64,000 bases of DNA from Metridium senile (Eukaryota; Cnidaria; Anthozoa; Actiniaria; Metridiidae): contig OX459105.1 of NCBI GenBank assembly GCA_949775045.1, positions 3,290,686 to 3,354,685 of the forward strand, written 5' to 3'. The notes under the pieces were generated by a model. It ran no database searches. It saw only the letters and a list, made by a program, of their open reading frames with translations, and was not told where the DNA came from. Below, in pieces: positions 45,915 to 58,479 of the stretch (position 1 is its first letter; each line of letters begins with the position of its first letter). The position numbers were made by a program, and so were the translations under genes.

Positions 45915-48275
45915 CTCGTACCAAAACGGAAGATCTACAACAGATCTGTAACAGATCTGTTTTAGTAAAAACAGATGATCTGCAGACAAATATTTCGTCT
46001 GCAGAGTCTGTTTTCAGTCTGTGCAGACCTAGGGTTTTGAATAGTCTGCAGCGATCTTGTTTACAGATCAATAACAGACCATGCAGCAGATCTGCATATC
46101 GTATCTTAATCTGCAGATAGTCTGCTGTCCGTAGGTTTGGTGATATCTATTTACCAATTCACAAATTTTACTGATTTACGAAATAAACAAACAACTGCAG
46201 ACAATAAAAAATATTCGGGTTTAAGAATCAAATGCTCTGACCTAGCCTACTGTACATTCAAGAAATGTCACCCGCAACACAATTTTCTACGCAGAGCGAG
46301 AAATGCCAACAGATGCCTAATTATTATTATTTGATAAACCAATGTAAAGTAAAAAATAATACTGTACTAGCAATAATCGATTAATAAGTCATTAAATAAA
46401 TTAAAGTCACAAACAACATTCAACCTTTGATAGACTATAAACTCACCCACGTTATCACTGCTTGGAATCAGATCGATCGTTGCGAAACTCAAGTAAGACA
46501 TTGATGTGCATTTTTGACATTCCTCTAGTTTATTAGTGAGTTAAAAAAGCAAATCTATCTGGAACAATATACTGTGCTGTTCAAAACCACTCAGTTCAAA
46601 TCAGAGTTAAATAAATAGCTAAATAGATAGTAGTAATTTCTCTTAACTAACTCTGGTTCAATGGGTATGCATGTATCCGCCATAATTATGACCTAAGGTC
46701 GATCACGTGAGATATACATGTATTATATTACCTGTTAACTCATTGTAAGCAAGTTCTCTAACCCTAAAACTGATATTCTGCAACATTGACTGCAGTTTTA
46801 AAAATATTATGAAATTTCTCAGATCAGCTAGAAAGCGGATGGCAGCAGTCCGTCACATTTGTGTCCTAGCAGTTTGAACTTTGTGTGTTGTGCTTTACTT
46901 TTGAAGAGAAGCCATTCCGAACACCTTCAATCATCAATCACTACGAAATTTTTGCCAGACAGTTCAAGATTCACGTTTGTCAGCACCATCAATATCACAT
47001 GTCAGATTCTAGCGTGAGCATTGGTTAGCTTGAGTTCAAAAAAGTAATCTACACCTACATCTCACTTTCAAACATTTGCGCGCGTATAATTTGCAGTTGC
47101 AACGATTATCAAGGCTTTGAATTCTGACTCTTATTGTTTGGTTTTTGGCTCTATGAAGTACACTGATGTTTTACACTGTTCAAAAACTCATGGGGGAGTT
47201 GTGGTAGGAGAAATAAGAATGGTTGATTGGTAAGAACCTAAAAGATTTATAGGAATAAAGGAAGCCAAGATGGTCAAGTACAAGGCAAAACTTGTCAAGA
47301 TAGGTGGTAAGTACGATTTTATTCATTTGTCCTGTACTGAATTGATAATACTGAATAATACTGAGTGTATTATTGATGCTTGATTAGCTTAGCATAAGTT
47401 AGATACAAGCACATTTATTACCTTTTGTTACTTAACATATGTTTGATGCCATATATAAGAAGGGATAAGAAGATGGCAAATTAATGGCCCCAAGCGGCAA
47501 ATTGTACGTACTGTAAATGCATATCGGTATTAAATAGTGATTATTAGCACAAATTATAAAAAGTAGGACAGAACACTCTCAAATATTATACATTTATTTA
47601 TTTCTAATTCAACGGAACAATTTGATATTGGCGCATAAAATGAAACTTGTCTTTGACCTCATAATCAGTTAAAATATATTATTACAAAATCGTATATATA
47701 TATGACCTGACTAGCACACTAATACAGCAAATTAAAAGTGGACAAGTTTACATTATTCACAGTAAAATCATATATCGTCTTTGGGAGACTTAATCATTTA
47801 AAAAAAGTAGTGTATTATTGTATATGGGGATATAAACAGCCAATAATAAATACATTGTTCATTACACATTTTAAAGTATTGGCAATCATTTAACACCAAT
47901 TTATTTCTCTTTCAGCTTACTGTGGACGTAGAACCTAGCTGAATTTACTGGAGCAAAAAATTGTTAGGAATTTGTCACGCAAGTGATCTGTCAAGTAATT
48001 TTTGATAAGAAGCAGATTTGTATTACTAAAATAAACACATTTCTATTGGTCTAGGGCTACGCTTTCATTTAGTACGTAAATATCAGATTTCAATCTGCTA
48101 AAGGTCTGCAGACCCAACAGACTAATTGCAGACCTGTTCTGCAGATATTCTGCAGACATTCTGCAGACATTCTGCAGATAATCTGCTTATCATCTGCAGA
48201 TTATCTGCAGATTACTACAAGATCTGCAAGCAGATCTGTAGCAGATTAAAAACAGATCTGCCGTTTTCCTACGGG
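45915..48275. mobile_element. CTGCAG-rich TA element (2361 bp) inserted in the satellite
   Basis: TIRs CTCGTACCAAAACGGAAGAT and the complement of CCCGTAGGAAAACGGCAGAT, flanked by TA (45913-45914, 48276-48277). Intact monomers read ATTAATATTGAAC at the same point, which proves a TA duplication. Both ends (about 200 bp each) are crowded with copies of CTGCAGA/AGATCTG in both orientations, like subterminal transposase-binding repeats. No transposase was recognised in the interior. A two-exon mini-frame lies at 47270-47938. Confidence 0.85.
47270..47938 (+). CDS. Possible two-exon mini-ORF in the CTGCAG element
   Basis: ATG at 47270 in a good context (AAGATGG) encodes MVKYKAKLVKIG up to a strong donor GTAAGTACG (exon end 47306). 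A possible acceptor TTTCTCTTTCAG lies before 47916. The splice is in phase and adds seven codons to TAG at 47936-47938. This may be the first exon of a lost gene. Coding is not shown. Confidence 0.22.
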
Positions 48276-51200
48276 TATTGAACTGTAAACATCAACAGAG
48301 TAGATTGTTGTTTTGTTTACTGCTATAATAATTTGTATATAGATATCAGTCAACAAGCTTTACATATTTACAACATTTATATTGAACTGTAAACATCAAC
48401 AGAGTAGATTGTTGTTTTGTTTACTGCTATAATAATTTGTATATAGATATCAGTCAACAATTAAGCTTTACATATTTACAACATTTATATTGACATATTT
48501 ATAGTATTTATATTGAACCGTAAACATCAACAGAGTAGATTGTTGTTTTGTTTACTGCTATAATAATTTGTATATATAGATATCAGTCAACAAGCTTTAC
48601 ATATTTACAACATTTATATTGAACTGTAAACATCAACAGAGTAGATTGTTGTTTTGTTTACTGCTATAATAATTTGTATATAGATATCAGTCAACAATTA
48701 AGCTTTACATATTTACAACATTTATATTGACATATTTATAGTATTTATATTGAACCGTAAACATCAACAGAGTAGATTGTTGTTTTGTTTACTGCTATAA
48801 TAATTTGTATATAGATATCATTCAACAAGCTTTACATATAATTTACAACATTTATATTGAACCGTAAACATCAACAGAGTAGATTGTTGTCTTGTTTACT
48901 GCTATAATAATTTGTATATAGATATCAGTCAACAAGCTTTACATATTTACAACATTTATATTGAACTGTAAACATCAACAGAGTAGATTGTTGTTTTGTT
49001 TACTGCTATAACAGTTTGTATATAGATATCAGTCAACAAGCTTTACATATTTACAACATTAATATTGAACTGTAAACATCAACAGAGTAGATTGTTGTTT
49101 TGTTTACTGCTATAATAATTTGTATATAGATATCAGTCAACAAGCTTTACATATTTACAACATTTATATTGAACTGTAAACATCAACAGAGTAGATTGTT
49201 GTTTTGTTTACTGCTATAATAATTTGTATATAGATATCAGTCAACAATTAAGCTTTACATATTTACAACATTTATATTGACATATTTATAGTATTTATAT
49301 TGAACCGTAAACATCAACAGAGTAGATTGTTGTTTTGTTTACTGCTATAATAATTTGTATATATAGATATCAGTCAACAAGCTTTACATATTTACAACAT
49401 TTATATTGAACTGTAAACATCAACAGAGTAGATTGTTGTTTTGTTTACTGCTATAATAATTTGTATATAGATATCAGTCAACAATTAAGCTTTACATATT
49501 TACAACATTTATATTGACATATTTATAGTATTTATATTGAACCGTAAACATCAACCGAGTAGATTGTTGTTTTGTTTACTGCTATAATAATTTGTATATA
49601 GATATCATTCAACAAGCTTTACATATAATTTACAACATTTATATTGAACCGTAAACATCAACAGAGTAGATTGTTGTCTTGTTTACTGCTATAATAATTT
49701 GTATATAGATATCAGTCAACAAGCTTTACATATTTACAACATTTATATTGAACTGTAAACATCAACAGAGTAGATTGTTGTTTTGTTTACTGCTATAACA
49801 GTTTGTATATAGATATCAGTCAACAAGCTTTACATATTTACAACATTAATATTGAACTGTAAACATCAACAGAGTAGATTGTTGTTTTGTTTACTGCTAT
49901 AATAATTTGTATATAGATATCAGTCAACAATTAAGCTTTACATATTTACAACATTTATATTGACATATTTATAGTATTTATATTGAACCGTAAACATCAA
50001 CAGAGTAGATTGTTGTTTTGTTTACTGCTATAATAATTTGTATATAGATATCATTCAACAAGCTTTACATATAATTTACAACATTTATATTGAACCGTAA
50101 ACATCAACAGAGTAGATTGTTGTCTTGTTTACTGCTATAATAATTTGTATATAGATATCAGTCAACAAGCTTTACATATTTACAACATTTATATTGAACT
50201 GTAAACATCAACAGAGTAGATTGTTGTTTTGTTTACTGCTATAACAGTTTGTATATAGATATCAGTCAACAAGCTTTACATATTTACAACATTAATATTG
50301 AACTGTAAACATCAACAGAGTAGATTGTTGTTTTGTTTACTGCTATAATAATTTGTATATAGATATCAGTCAACAAGCTTTACATATTTACAACATTTAT
50401 ATTGAACTGTAAACATCAACAGAGTAGATTGTTGTTTTGTTTACTGCTATAATAATTTGTATATAGATATCAGTCAACAATTAAGCTTTACATATTTACA
50501 ACATTTATATTGACATATTTATAGTATTTATATTGAACCGTAAACATCAACAGAGTAGATTGTTGTTTTGTTTACTGCTATAATAATTTGTATATATAGA
50601 TATCAGTCAACAAGCTTTACATATTTACAACATTTATATTGAACTGTAAACATCAACAGAGTAGATTGTTGTTTTGTTTACTGCTATAATAATTTGTATA
50701 TAGATATCAGTCAACAATTAAGCTTTACATATTTACAACATTTATATTGACATATTTATAGTATTTATATTGAACCGTAAACATCAACCGAGTAGATTGT
50801 TGTTTTGTTTACTGCTATAATAATTTGTATATAGATATCATTCAACAAGCTTTACATATAATTTACAACATTTATATTGAACCGTAAACATCAACAGAGT
50901 AGATTGTTGTCTTGTTTACTGCTATAATAATTTGTATATAGATATCAGTCAACAAGCTTTACATATTTACAACATTTATATTGAACTGTAAACATCAACA
51001 GAGTAGATTGTTGTTTTGTTTACTGCTATAACAGTTTGTATATAGATATCAGTCAACAAGCTTTACATATTTACAACATTAATATTGAACTGTAAACATC
51101 AACAGAGTAGATTGTTGTTTTGTTTACTGCTATAATAATTTGTATATAGATATCAGTCAACAAGCTTTACATATTTACAACATTTATATTGAACTGTAAA

Positions 51201-53069
51201 CATCAACAGAGTAGATTGTTTTTTTGTTTACTGCTATAATAATTTGTATATAGATATCAGTCAACAATTAAGCTTTACATATTTACAACATTTATATTGA
51301 CATATTTATAGTATTTATATTGAACCGTAAACATCAACAGAGTAGATTGTTGTTTTGTTTACTGCTATAATAATTTGTATATAGATATCAGTCAACATTA
51401 CATATTTACAACATTTATATTGAACTGTAAACATCAACAGAGTAGATTGTTGTTTTGTTTACTGCTATAACAGTTTGTATATATTAGATATCAGTCAACA
51501 ATCTTTACATATTTACAACATTTATATGAACTGTAAACATCAACAGAGTAGATTGTTGTTTTGTTTACTGCTATAATAATTTGTATATAGATATCAGTCA
51601 ACAAGCTTTACATATTTACAACATTTATATTGACATATTTATAGTATTTATATTGAACCGTAAACATCAACAGAGTAGATTGTTGTTTTGTTTACTGCTA
51701 TAATAATTTGTATATAGAAATCAGTCAACAAGCTTTACATATTTACAACATTTATATTGAACCGTAAACATCAACATAGTAGATTGTTGTCTTGTTTACT
51801 GCTATAACAGTTTGTATATAGATATCAGTCAACAAGCTTTACATATTTACAACATTTATATTGAACTGTAAACATCAACAGAGTAGATTGTTGTTTTGTT
51901 TACTGCTATAACAGTTTGTATATAGATATCAGTCAACAAGCTTTACATATTTACAACATTAATATTGAACTGTAAACATCAACAGAGTAGATTGTTGTTT
52001 TGTTTACTGCTATAATAATTTGTATATAGATATCAGTCAACAAGCTTTACATATTTACAACATTTATATTGAACTGTAAACATCAACAGAGTAGATTGTT
52101 TTTTTGTTTACTGCTATAATAATTTGTATATAGATATCAGTCAACAATTAAGCTTTACATATTTACAACATTTATATTGACATATTTATAGTATTTATAT
52201 TGAACCGTAAACATCAACAGAGTAGATTGTTGTTTTGTTTACTGCTATAATAATTTGTATATAGATATCAGTCAACATTACATATTTACAACATTTATAT
52301 TGAACTGTAAACATCAACAGAGTAGATTGTTGTTTTGTTTACTGGCCTATAACAGTTTGTATATATTAGATATCTGAGTCAACAATCTTTACATATTTAC
52401 AACATTAATATTGAACTGTAAACATCAACAGAGTAGATTGTTGTTTCGTTTACTGCTATAATAATTTGTATATAGATATCAGTCAACAAGCTTTACATAT
52501 TTACAACATTAATATTGAACTGTAAACATCAACAGAGTAGATTGTTGTTTTGTTTACTGCTATAATAATTTGTATATAGATATCAGTCAACAAGCTTTAC
52601 ATATTTACAACATTTATATTGAACTGTAAACATCAACAGAGTAGATTGTTGTTTTGTTTACTGCTATAATAATTTGTATATAGATATCAGTCAACAAGCT
52701 TTACATATTTACAACATTTATATTGACATATTTATAGTATTTATATTGAACCGTAAACATCAACAGAGTAGATTGTTGTTTTGTTTACTGCTATAATAAT
52801 TTGTATATAGAAATCAGTCAACAAGCTTTACATATTTACAACATTTATATTGAACCGTAAACATCAACATAGTAGATTGTTGTCTTGTTTACTGCTATAA
52901 CAGTTTGTATATAGATATCAGTCAACAAGCTTTACATATTTACAACATTTATATTAAACCGTAAACATCAACAGAGTAGATTGTTGTTTTGTTTACTGCT
53001 ATAAAAGTTTGTATATAGAAATCAGTCAACATTAGCTTTACATATTTACAACATTTATATTGAACCGTA
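48276..53069 (+). repeat. 104-bp satellite array, right block with higher-order repeats
   Basis: About 40 further monomers. A diagnostic variant GTTGTCTTGTTTACTG lies at 48889, 49676, 50122, 50909, 51789 and 52882. Spacings of 787 (twice) and 446 bp show a 787-bp higher-order unit with one deleted copy. Farther on, an 880-bp period links 50909 to 51789 and the variant TTTTTTTGTTTAC (51220/52100). The array is inside the first intron of the discoidin gene, about 400 bp from exon 1. Confidence 0.97.
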
Positions 53070-53244
53070 TTTCATAATCTTTAGCAAAAATCTTGATAAA
53101 TATAGTTGACTTATAGTCGAATATATATGTATATATCCCAGATTAATATTTCTCGTTTTTTTCTTGAGTAACCTAATGAACAGTAAGAAATAGTATTTCT
53201 TTCACATACTATCAAATACGCCTACGTCATCACGTACAGTTTTT

Positions 53245-53344
53245 ATGACCCGTGCACAAAAACTATATACTTGCACATATTGATGTTGTAAGAAAAAATG
53301 AAACTGGGAGCTCCGCTATTAGGTATTACCTAATTTGTATATTA
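53245..53344 (-). repeat. Copy B of the ~100-bp dispersed repeat
   Basis: Inverted partner of 9231-9325. Bases 53301-53344 match perfectly. It lies 136 bp from exon 1 on the intron side. Confidence 0.85.
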
Positions 53345-53479
53345 ATTCCGCTTTCACTGATGCAACGGGTATATATAATCCACTGTAAATCAGTTAAGAG
53401 AGTGTTTGTTGTCTATAAAATGTCATCACCGTAAAGCAAAATAAATATAGAATATAATCCATTATTTTCCATCACTAAC

Positions 53480-53549
53480 CTGTAGTTTTTTGCAGCAATA
53501 AGATTACAATCACGATACGGAAGTGAAATACAACACGTTCGTCTGCCAT
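53480..53549 (-). CDS. Discoidin gene exon 1: start codon and signal peptide
   Basis: ATG at 53549 in GAAACATGG context, followed by 23 codons (MADERVVFHFRIVIVILLLQ, then KTT) plus one base before the donor ACAG|GTTAGTG. The IVIVILLL run is a signal-peptide hydrophobic core. The leftover G joins the first two bases of exon 2 to make Gly. I chose this start because phase, signal peptide and donor all agree and no other upstream exon was seen. The encoded protein is predicted to be secreted or extracellular. No membrane anchor is visible in the window. Confidence 0.8.
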
Positions 53550-53884
53550 GTTTCTTCAAGGTATGCACACAACCTCGTTTGGATACCATCTAGAGTTGGT
53601 GTCTTGCGTGACGCTAAGGAACAACTAAAATATATAAAGAAAGATCAGTGAGATGAGACGACGGGGGTGGGGATGGGGAGTTCAACACAAGAACGTTTTT
53701 CTTCTCTTAGTATTTATTCTTTTATTTAATTGGGAGTAAAATAAACAAAAACAAAAGAAGAAATAACTAAAACTAAAGAAACGAAAAAAAAACATTAAAC
53801 AAAACAAAATTATGTTGAGTAGTTTATTAGTGATGACACCAGGTTTTGAGACGACATCGAAGCGAGGCACCTTAATTAATTGTT

Positions 53885-53910
53885 GTTGTTATGGTAACCA
53901 GGTGACGTCA
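53885..53910 (-). promoter_or_regulatory. X-box-like and CRE-like sites upstream of the discoidin gene
   Basis: GTTGTTATGGTAAC (53885-53898) resembles an RFX X-box, and TGACGTCA (53903-53910) is a full CRE palindrome. They lie about 340-360 bp upstream of the start codon. Function is inferred only from motif and position. The transcription start is unknown. Confidence 0.35.
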
Positions 53911-55406
53911 TGAGATTAAGGAGCAGACAAGTCTGAGCAAGTTTTTTGTTGTGCAGGGTAACATATATTTATATATAGGCTATTTTGAATGTTTTATTTA
54001 CTGACCTTCCCTACAAGATGAATCCTTTAAAAGTTCAAGTTGATGAAGTTGAAATAACCAAGCGGGCTTTCCTACTATAATTGATATCAAGTATGTTACA
54101 ACTCTCGTATGTTTCTTGCTGCAATGAAGCATTTGGAAGTCAATCGAATGCGAAAGATGTCAGTTCAATTAGCCAAGTCAAAAGGATTATTTGTGTATGA
54201 TACTTGCTAACGATGATGAAGAAGCATGGAACAATTACTACGACGATGCCATTCAGGTTGTTGATTCTAATTGCATCTGGGATTTAGTAGAAAAAGGTTT
54301 GTCAGATGTTAGAGTTCAGCATCCATCGGTCGTGGTATGATTACATATCATAACTTTTTAAACTGCCTTTGACAACAGCCTATGTAACACGACTACGTAC
54401 AATTCGAATGTTGTGCCAATCGCAACAGTAAGCCTTCAAACCAGATCCTTCAAGTTTTAACCAACGGAAAACTTAAAATTGGTGAGAAAAGAAGAACATT
54501 ACTAAAGCTTCATTAATTTCTTGTAACAATACTTCAATTCAAATGTTGTGCCGATCGAAACAGTAAGCCTCTAGATCCACCAGGTTCTAACCAATGGAAA
54601 CCTCAAGATTGGCAAGAGAAGAAAACATTTACTAACGCTTCTTTATAGTAGCCTCTCTGGGAGAACTTAAACGCAAATATGAAGAACGCACGACTATAGG
54701 AATAATTTATGATGCTTATAATAAACACAAAGGTTAATTTATATGTACATAATTATCTACAGTTTTTATTCAGTAAACCATGTTTAAACATTCATTCATT
54801 TTTAATGTACCCAAAATGCGTTACATTTATCTAGATATTTATTTTCATTTGTAAATATATGTTTTAAACGTTCGCATGAATTTTCGAGTGCGATGTAATG
54901 AAATGAAAGCTTTCTTTTAGCATTTTGAGCACATGGAGTCATGCCTGACTAAAGGAATACAGACAAAAGACTGCAGTGTTTTGATCCAATGTAAACCGTT
55001 CTTTTAATCCATTCATCCATTAAAAACTGAATGTTTACCTAAACTTTTAACTATGGATCACAATATATAGTATAGTTGATTGAAACAAAATGGAATCGAT
55101 TATGCCTTATAGCACTCATATAAATGATTATTTTTCACCCAACTAATTATAGTTCTAAATATATCTAATTGTTCCCATGGGACTCATTAAACTTGCTCAA
55201 CCATTAAGTTACCTGCCAAATTAATTCAAATATAAAATCCGAGTACACTCTAATAATTTGAGGTTTTTATTAACCCAAGTAATTATAATAAGATGAATCT
55301 ATACCTTGAATTCAAATTGTAAAGATTTTCAAGGCAAAAAGCAAGTGTAAAATAGGGCTTTTCACTATTAAATGTTTGAAGAAATACTTATAGACCGATT
55401 TAATGT
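53911..55406. other. Intergenic DNA with a ~125-bp tandem duplication
   Basis: Bases about 54405-54520 and 54530-54650 are diverged copies (GAATGTTGTGCCAATCGCAA, AACAGTAAGCCT, AACCAACGGAAA). No credible gene seen. Confidence 0.55.
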
Positions 55407-55588
55407 TTTTACAAACGAATTAGGTTGTCTCTGACTAACTTTTATGATTTTTAACTAGACGTTTGGGCTAAATCTTTAGCCTTCATCAGTAGAATTTGTA
55501 CTGAATTGGTTACTGATGAAGATTTAACTGAAACGTCTAATTAAAAATCATCAAATTTAGTCAGAGACAACCTAATTCGTTTGTAAAA
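55407..55588. mobile_element. Palindromic MITE
   Basis: TTTTACAAACGAATTAGGTT and the exact complement, with the stem continuing GTCTCTGACTAA and TAGACGTTT. 182 bp, non-coding. Confidence 0.85.
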
Positions 55589-55893
55589 TTGTGACCTGAC
55601 TACAACAATCATATTTTTAACGATATAATGTTGATGTTATTTAATATTTACTTGAAAAAGAGCCGCAGCGCTTATTAAATCTTTCTCGGTCTCACTGTCC
55701 CCTTCATGATCATGACTGCGAATATGGGGGAGATAACTTAACTGTCGAGCGAAGAAATAAAATTACTTTGAATTCAAGGATATATTGCTTTTGATGAAAA
55801 TTTATTTTTACAATGCTGTTCTAGAGTAAAATTATAGCTTTAAAATGCGGCGCTTATTCGAGTATATACGGTAAAAAAGTTTGGCTTTTGGTC

Positions 55894-56045
55894 GCGGGTA
55901 AAAGGTGCGGGTCGTGGTTAAAAGGTGCAGCCGGTCGCGGGTACAAGTTGCGGGTCACGGGTAAAAGTTGCGGGTCGCGGGTACAAGTTGCGGGTCGCCG
56001 GTAAAAGCTGCGGGTTGCGAGTACGGACAAAAAAGTGCGGTTAAA
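55894..56045 (+). repeat. 20-bp minisatellite
   Basis: Repeats of GGGTAAAAGTTGCGGGTCGC with A/C variation, about seven units. It gives spurious Arg/Pro-rich open frames on the minus strand. Confidence 0.93.
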
Positions 56046-56301
56046 CATTCAATGAAATATATAAATTCGCTGAGTTCTAACTTAGATATGACAAGCACAC
56101 TCAAACATAAGTGAAGTTTTTTGAACCTTCCTAGTTCTCCATCCCATAATAGCAACTGCACCCAAAGAAATTATATTTACCATAACAGCATTCTGCTTTC
56201 AACTGTTGTTGTAGAAGCAAATGCAATTCTTATTCTGTCAATAGCATCCAACACCCCGCGAACTAGTTCCTTTTTCACGTTGTCTTGACCAGTTACAGCG
56301 A

Positions 56302-56527
56302 GACTACTCGAGCCAAGGCCACCCAAACAAATTTTTCACAAATCATCCAATCACGTCCAAGTATCTAAACAATAGAATTACGGGAAATTTATGATTCAGA
56401 AAATTTTACTGTCGAAATACAATATTAAAGTGTCAACAAAAAAAAACACCAGACTTACCTACTGATCTTGTATAGGGATTGAATAATTTGTGAAAAATTT
56501 GTGTTGGTGGCCTTGGTTCTAGTCGTA
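56302..56527. mobile_element. Palindromic MITE-like repeat
   Basis: Arms of about 50 bp: GAGCCAAGGCCACCCAAACA / TGTTGGTGGCCTTGGTTC and AAATTTTTCACAAAT / ATTTGTGAAAAATTT. The loop is non-coding. Confidence 0.72.
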
Positions 56528-57251
56528 CTGTAAATAGTTATTTCTTTTCTGCATCATATTCGACCTCTTCTTTATCACTGATAATGTTATAATGTTTCTT
56601 ACAGTTTCTTGATCAAAGTAGTTCTTTTGCCAGATTGTCGTGCTGTTTTGCCAGATTGTTGTTAACATTTTACAACAATGGGCGTACTGTTTGGAGTTAT
56701 AGATGTGTACTCGCCACGAGTCAGTTGCTAAATGAGTAGCCACTTCGAGCAGTTTTCAATACGATCCAACAAAACTAACACTCCACTTTCTTTTTGTACT
56801 CTTCAAATATTTCGTTATTTCTAAAACAATGCATTTTTCGAATTCGTTAAATCCTTCATTTTGCATGTTACATAACGTTACGATTTTTTTAGAATGGACT
56901 AGTATAAATGTATTCGCTGGCAAGAGCTTCTTGAATTATACTTTTCAGTTGGATCGTTTGTATGATCATTTGCCCATTAAACACTTCCATTAGAGTAATT
57001 TTTAATCTTAACAGGACAGTAGAGCTCACCTCCAAAACTGACGCTTGGTTGATGTGGCCTAGGAGTTGCGGGAGGTCTTACACATTTCTACTATGGCATA
57101 CCCTTGAGGTATAAGCTTGAATGATTCCACGTTATTTGTGTAATTTTGCCATACAGGAATAACTGCATCGGACCAGAAAACAGACGGTGCTGGAGGTCGC
57201 ATCACATCGATGGGTGAGATATCGATATTTATGGCAGACAACGCAAAGGAA
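56528..57251. other. Intergenic DNA
   Basis: No gene or clear repeat seen. The 72- to 74-residue open frames on the minus strand have no domain. Confidence 0.45.
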
Positions 57252-57323
57252 GAATTTGTGCCGCAATGGCAGCGCATCTGACTTCAGATCAAAAGGTTAC
57301 GTGTTGGAGTCGCGTCAGGGTCA
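57252..57323 (+). tRNA. Degenerate tRNA-Trp-like sequence with a TCA anticodon (pseudogene or SINE head)
   Basis: Matches the animal tRNA-Trp layout: GCAATGGCAGCGC (D arm), TCTGACTTCAGATCAAA (anticodon arm), AGGTT variable loop, ACGTG...CGCGT (T stem) and CAGGGTCA (3' acceptor, no encoded CCA). The 5' acceptor is GAATTTG, which still pairs with CAGGGTC at six of seven positions if G-U pairs count. The anticodon position reads TCA instead of CCA. The D stem and anticodon stem each have one mismatch, and the T loop lacks the canonical TTC. This is most likely a decayed tRNA or tRNA-derived SINE. Confidence 0.55.
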
Positions 57324-57612
57324 TTATTTTTAATTAAGTTTGTCTTCTTTTATTCACTTGTCACTGGTCAGTGAAAACAACCTTGTAGACAGAAAATGAA
57401 ATTGTTTGAGTTAATCCCATAATAATAGACCTCTTTACATCCGTATGCAAATTGCCATTCCAGACCACGTGTCATTCCCTTGAGAATTTTTCTTTTATGA
57501 TGAACGTGTTATATCATTTACATGTGAAAGAAACAATCCCCAAGGGTAGAATCACGTGATCTGAAATGGGACAACAAACAAGGAAGGTAAAGGTCTATTC
57601 CACGACAGTTAT

Positions 57613-58431
57613 TATAAAAGGGGCTAACGCTGGCTAACTCTATATTTGAGAAGTGACACTAGAGCAGTTAAGAGCACTATGTTTCAATTCAACTGCTATC
57701 ACGATGAAAGTTTGCATAGTGATGAAGATAGTGTTGATGAAGAGAATCATAATGAATCACTCTTGATATCGATGAGCACGATTTTGACGAAGAAATGGAC
57801 GTCATAGAAAGAATGCAAGATAAAGCCATAGAAAGGGAAAGAAAAGAATGGAAAGCCTTTGTGCAGAATTATAAGAAAAATGCGGATAGTGATGAAGTAG
57901 CACAGGCCAAAGCGAATTCGAATAATAGAGTTTAAGATTCACGTTTACTCTTTACCATTTGATATCTCCGCGTAAACAAGGTCCTTATCTTGTTTGTTAA
58001 TACACATCTTTTGCACAGTTATTTGAACCTTTTAAAGCAGTATTAGAAAGGCCAATCTGACGTTTGGCGTTCCCGTAAACGTGGATCTTAAACTCTCTAT
58101 TACCTTGGTTCCCACTTACCGGAAAGAGCTCAGAGAAGTTCTATTTGAGGAAATGAAATGGATTAATCATTTGAAAAGTGATCCTGCTTATAAGAAGATC
58201 ATGGCTACAAAGAGAAACCTAATGGACGTGGAGGACTACAGCTGTAAAGAAGCGACCGAATCAGCCATAAGTCAAAGAACATTTTTGCTGAATAAGCTAT
58301 TTATAAAAGAAGTGTCAAAACACACTGTAATCAATTATAAAACGTATAACCAAAATAATAGCAGATTTTTACTGATTAAAATGTTTATTTTTAAAACAAT
58401 CTTACATTCCCACAGCGATAAACACAATTAA
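57613..58431 (+). pseudogene. Unidentified coding remnant with a TATA box
   Basis: TTATAAAAGGGG (near 57613) stands about 65 bp before ATG 57679. The frame begins MFQFNCYHDESLHSDEDSVD and becomes acidic (EDSVDEENHNE). A frameshift near 57765 leads into DIDEHDFDEEMDVIERMQDK and then a Lys/Glu-rich helix (IERERKEWKAFVQNYKK), ending at TAA near 57935. After a gap, 58081-58431 encodes LREVLFEEMKWINHLKSD, possibly the same gene's next part. No domain is recognised. The promoter plus broken frame suggests a transposon gene or a recent pseudogene. Confidence 0.35.
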
Positions 58432-58479
58432 AGAATAATAACTATAATAAATAGGAAGCGTTTGCATCTGACATTCTAG

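Noticed and set aside
45047..53069. CRISPR-like array
   Set aside because: The repeats are 104-bp head-to-tail monomers without unique spacers, in animal DNA. It is a satellite.
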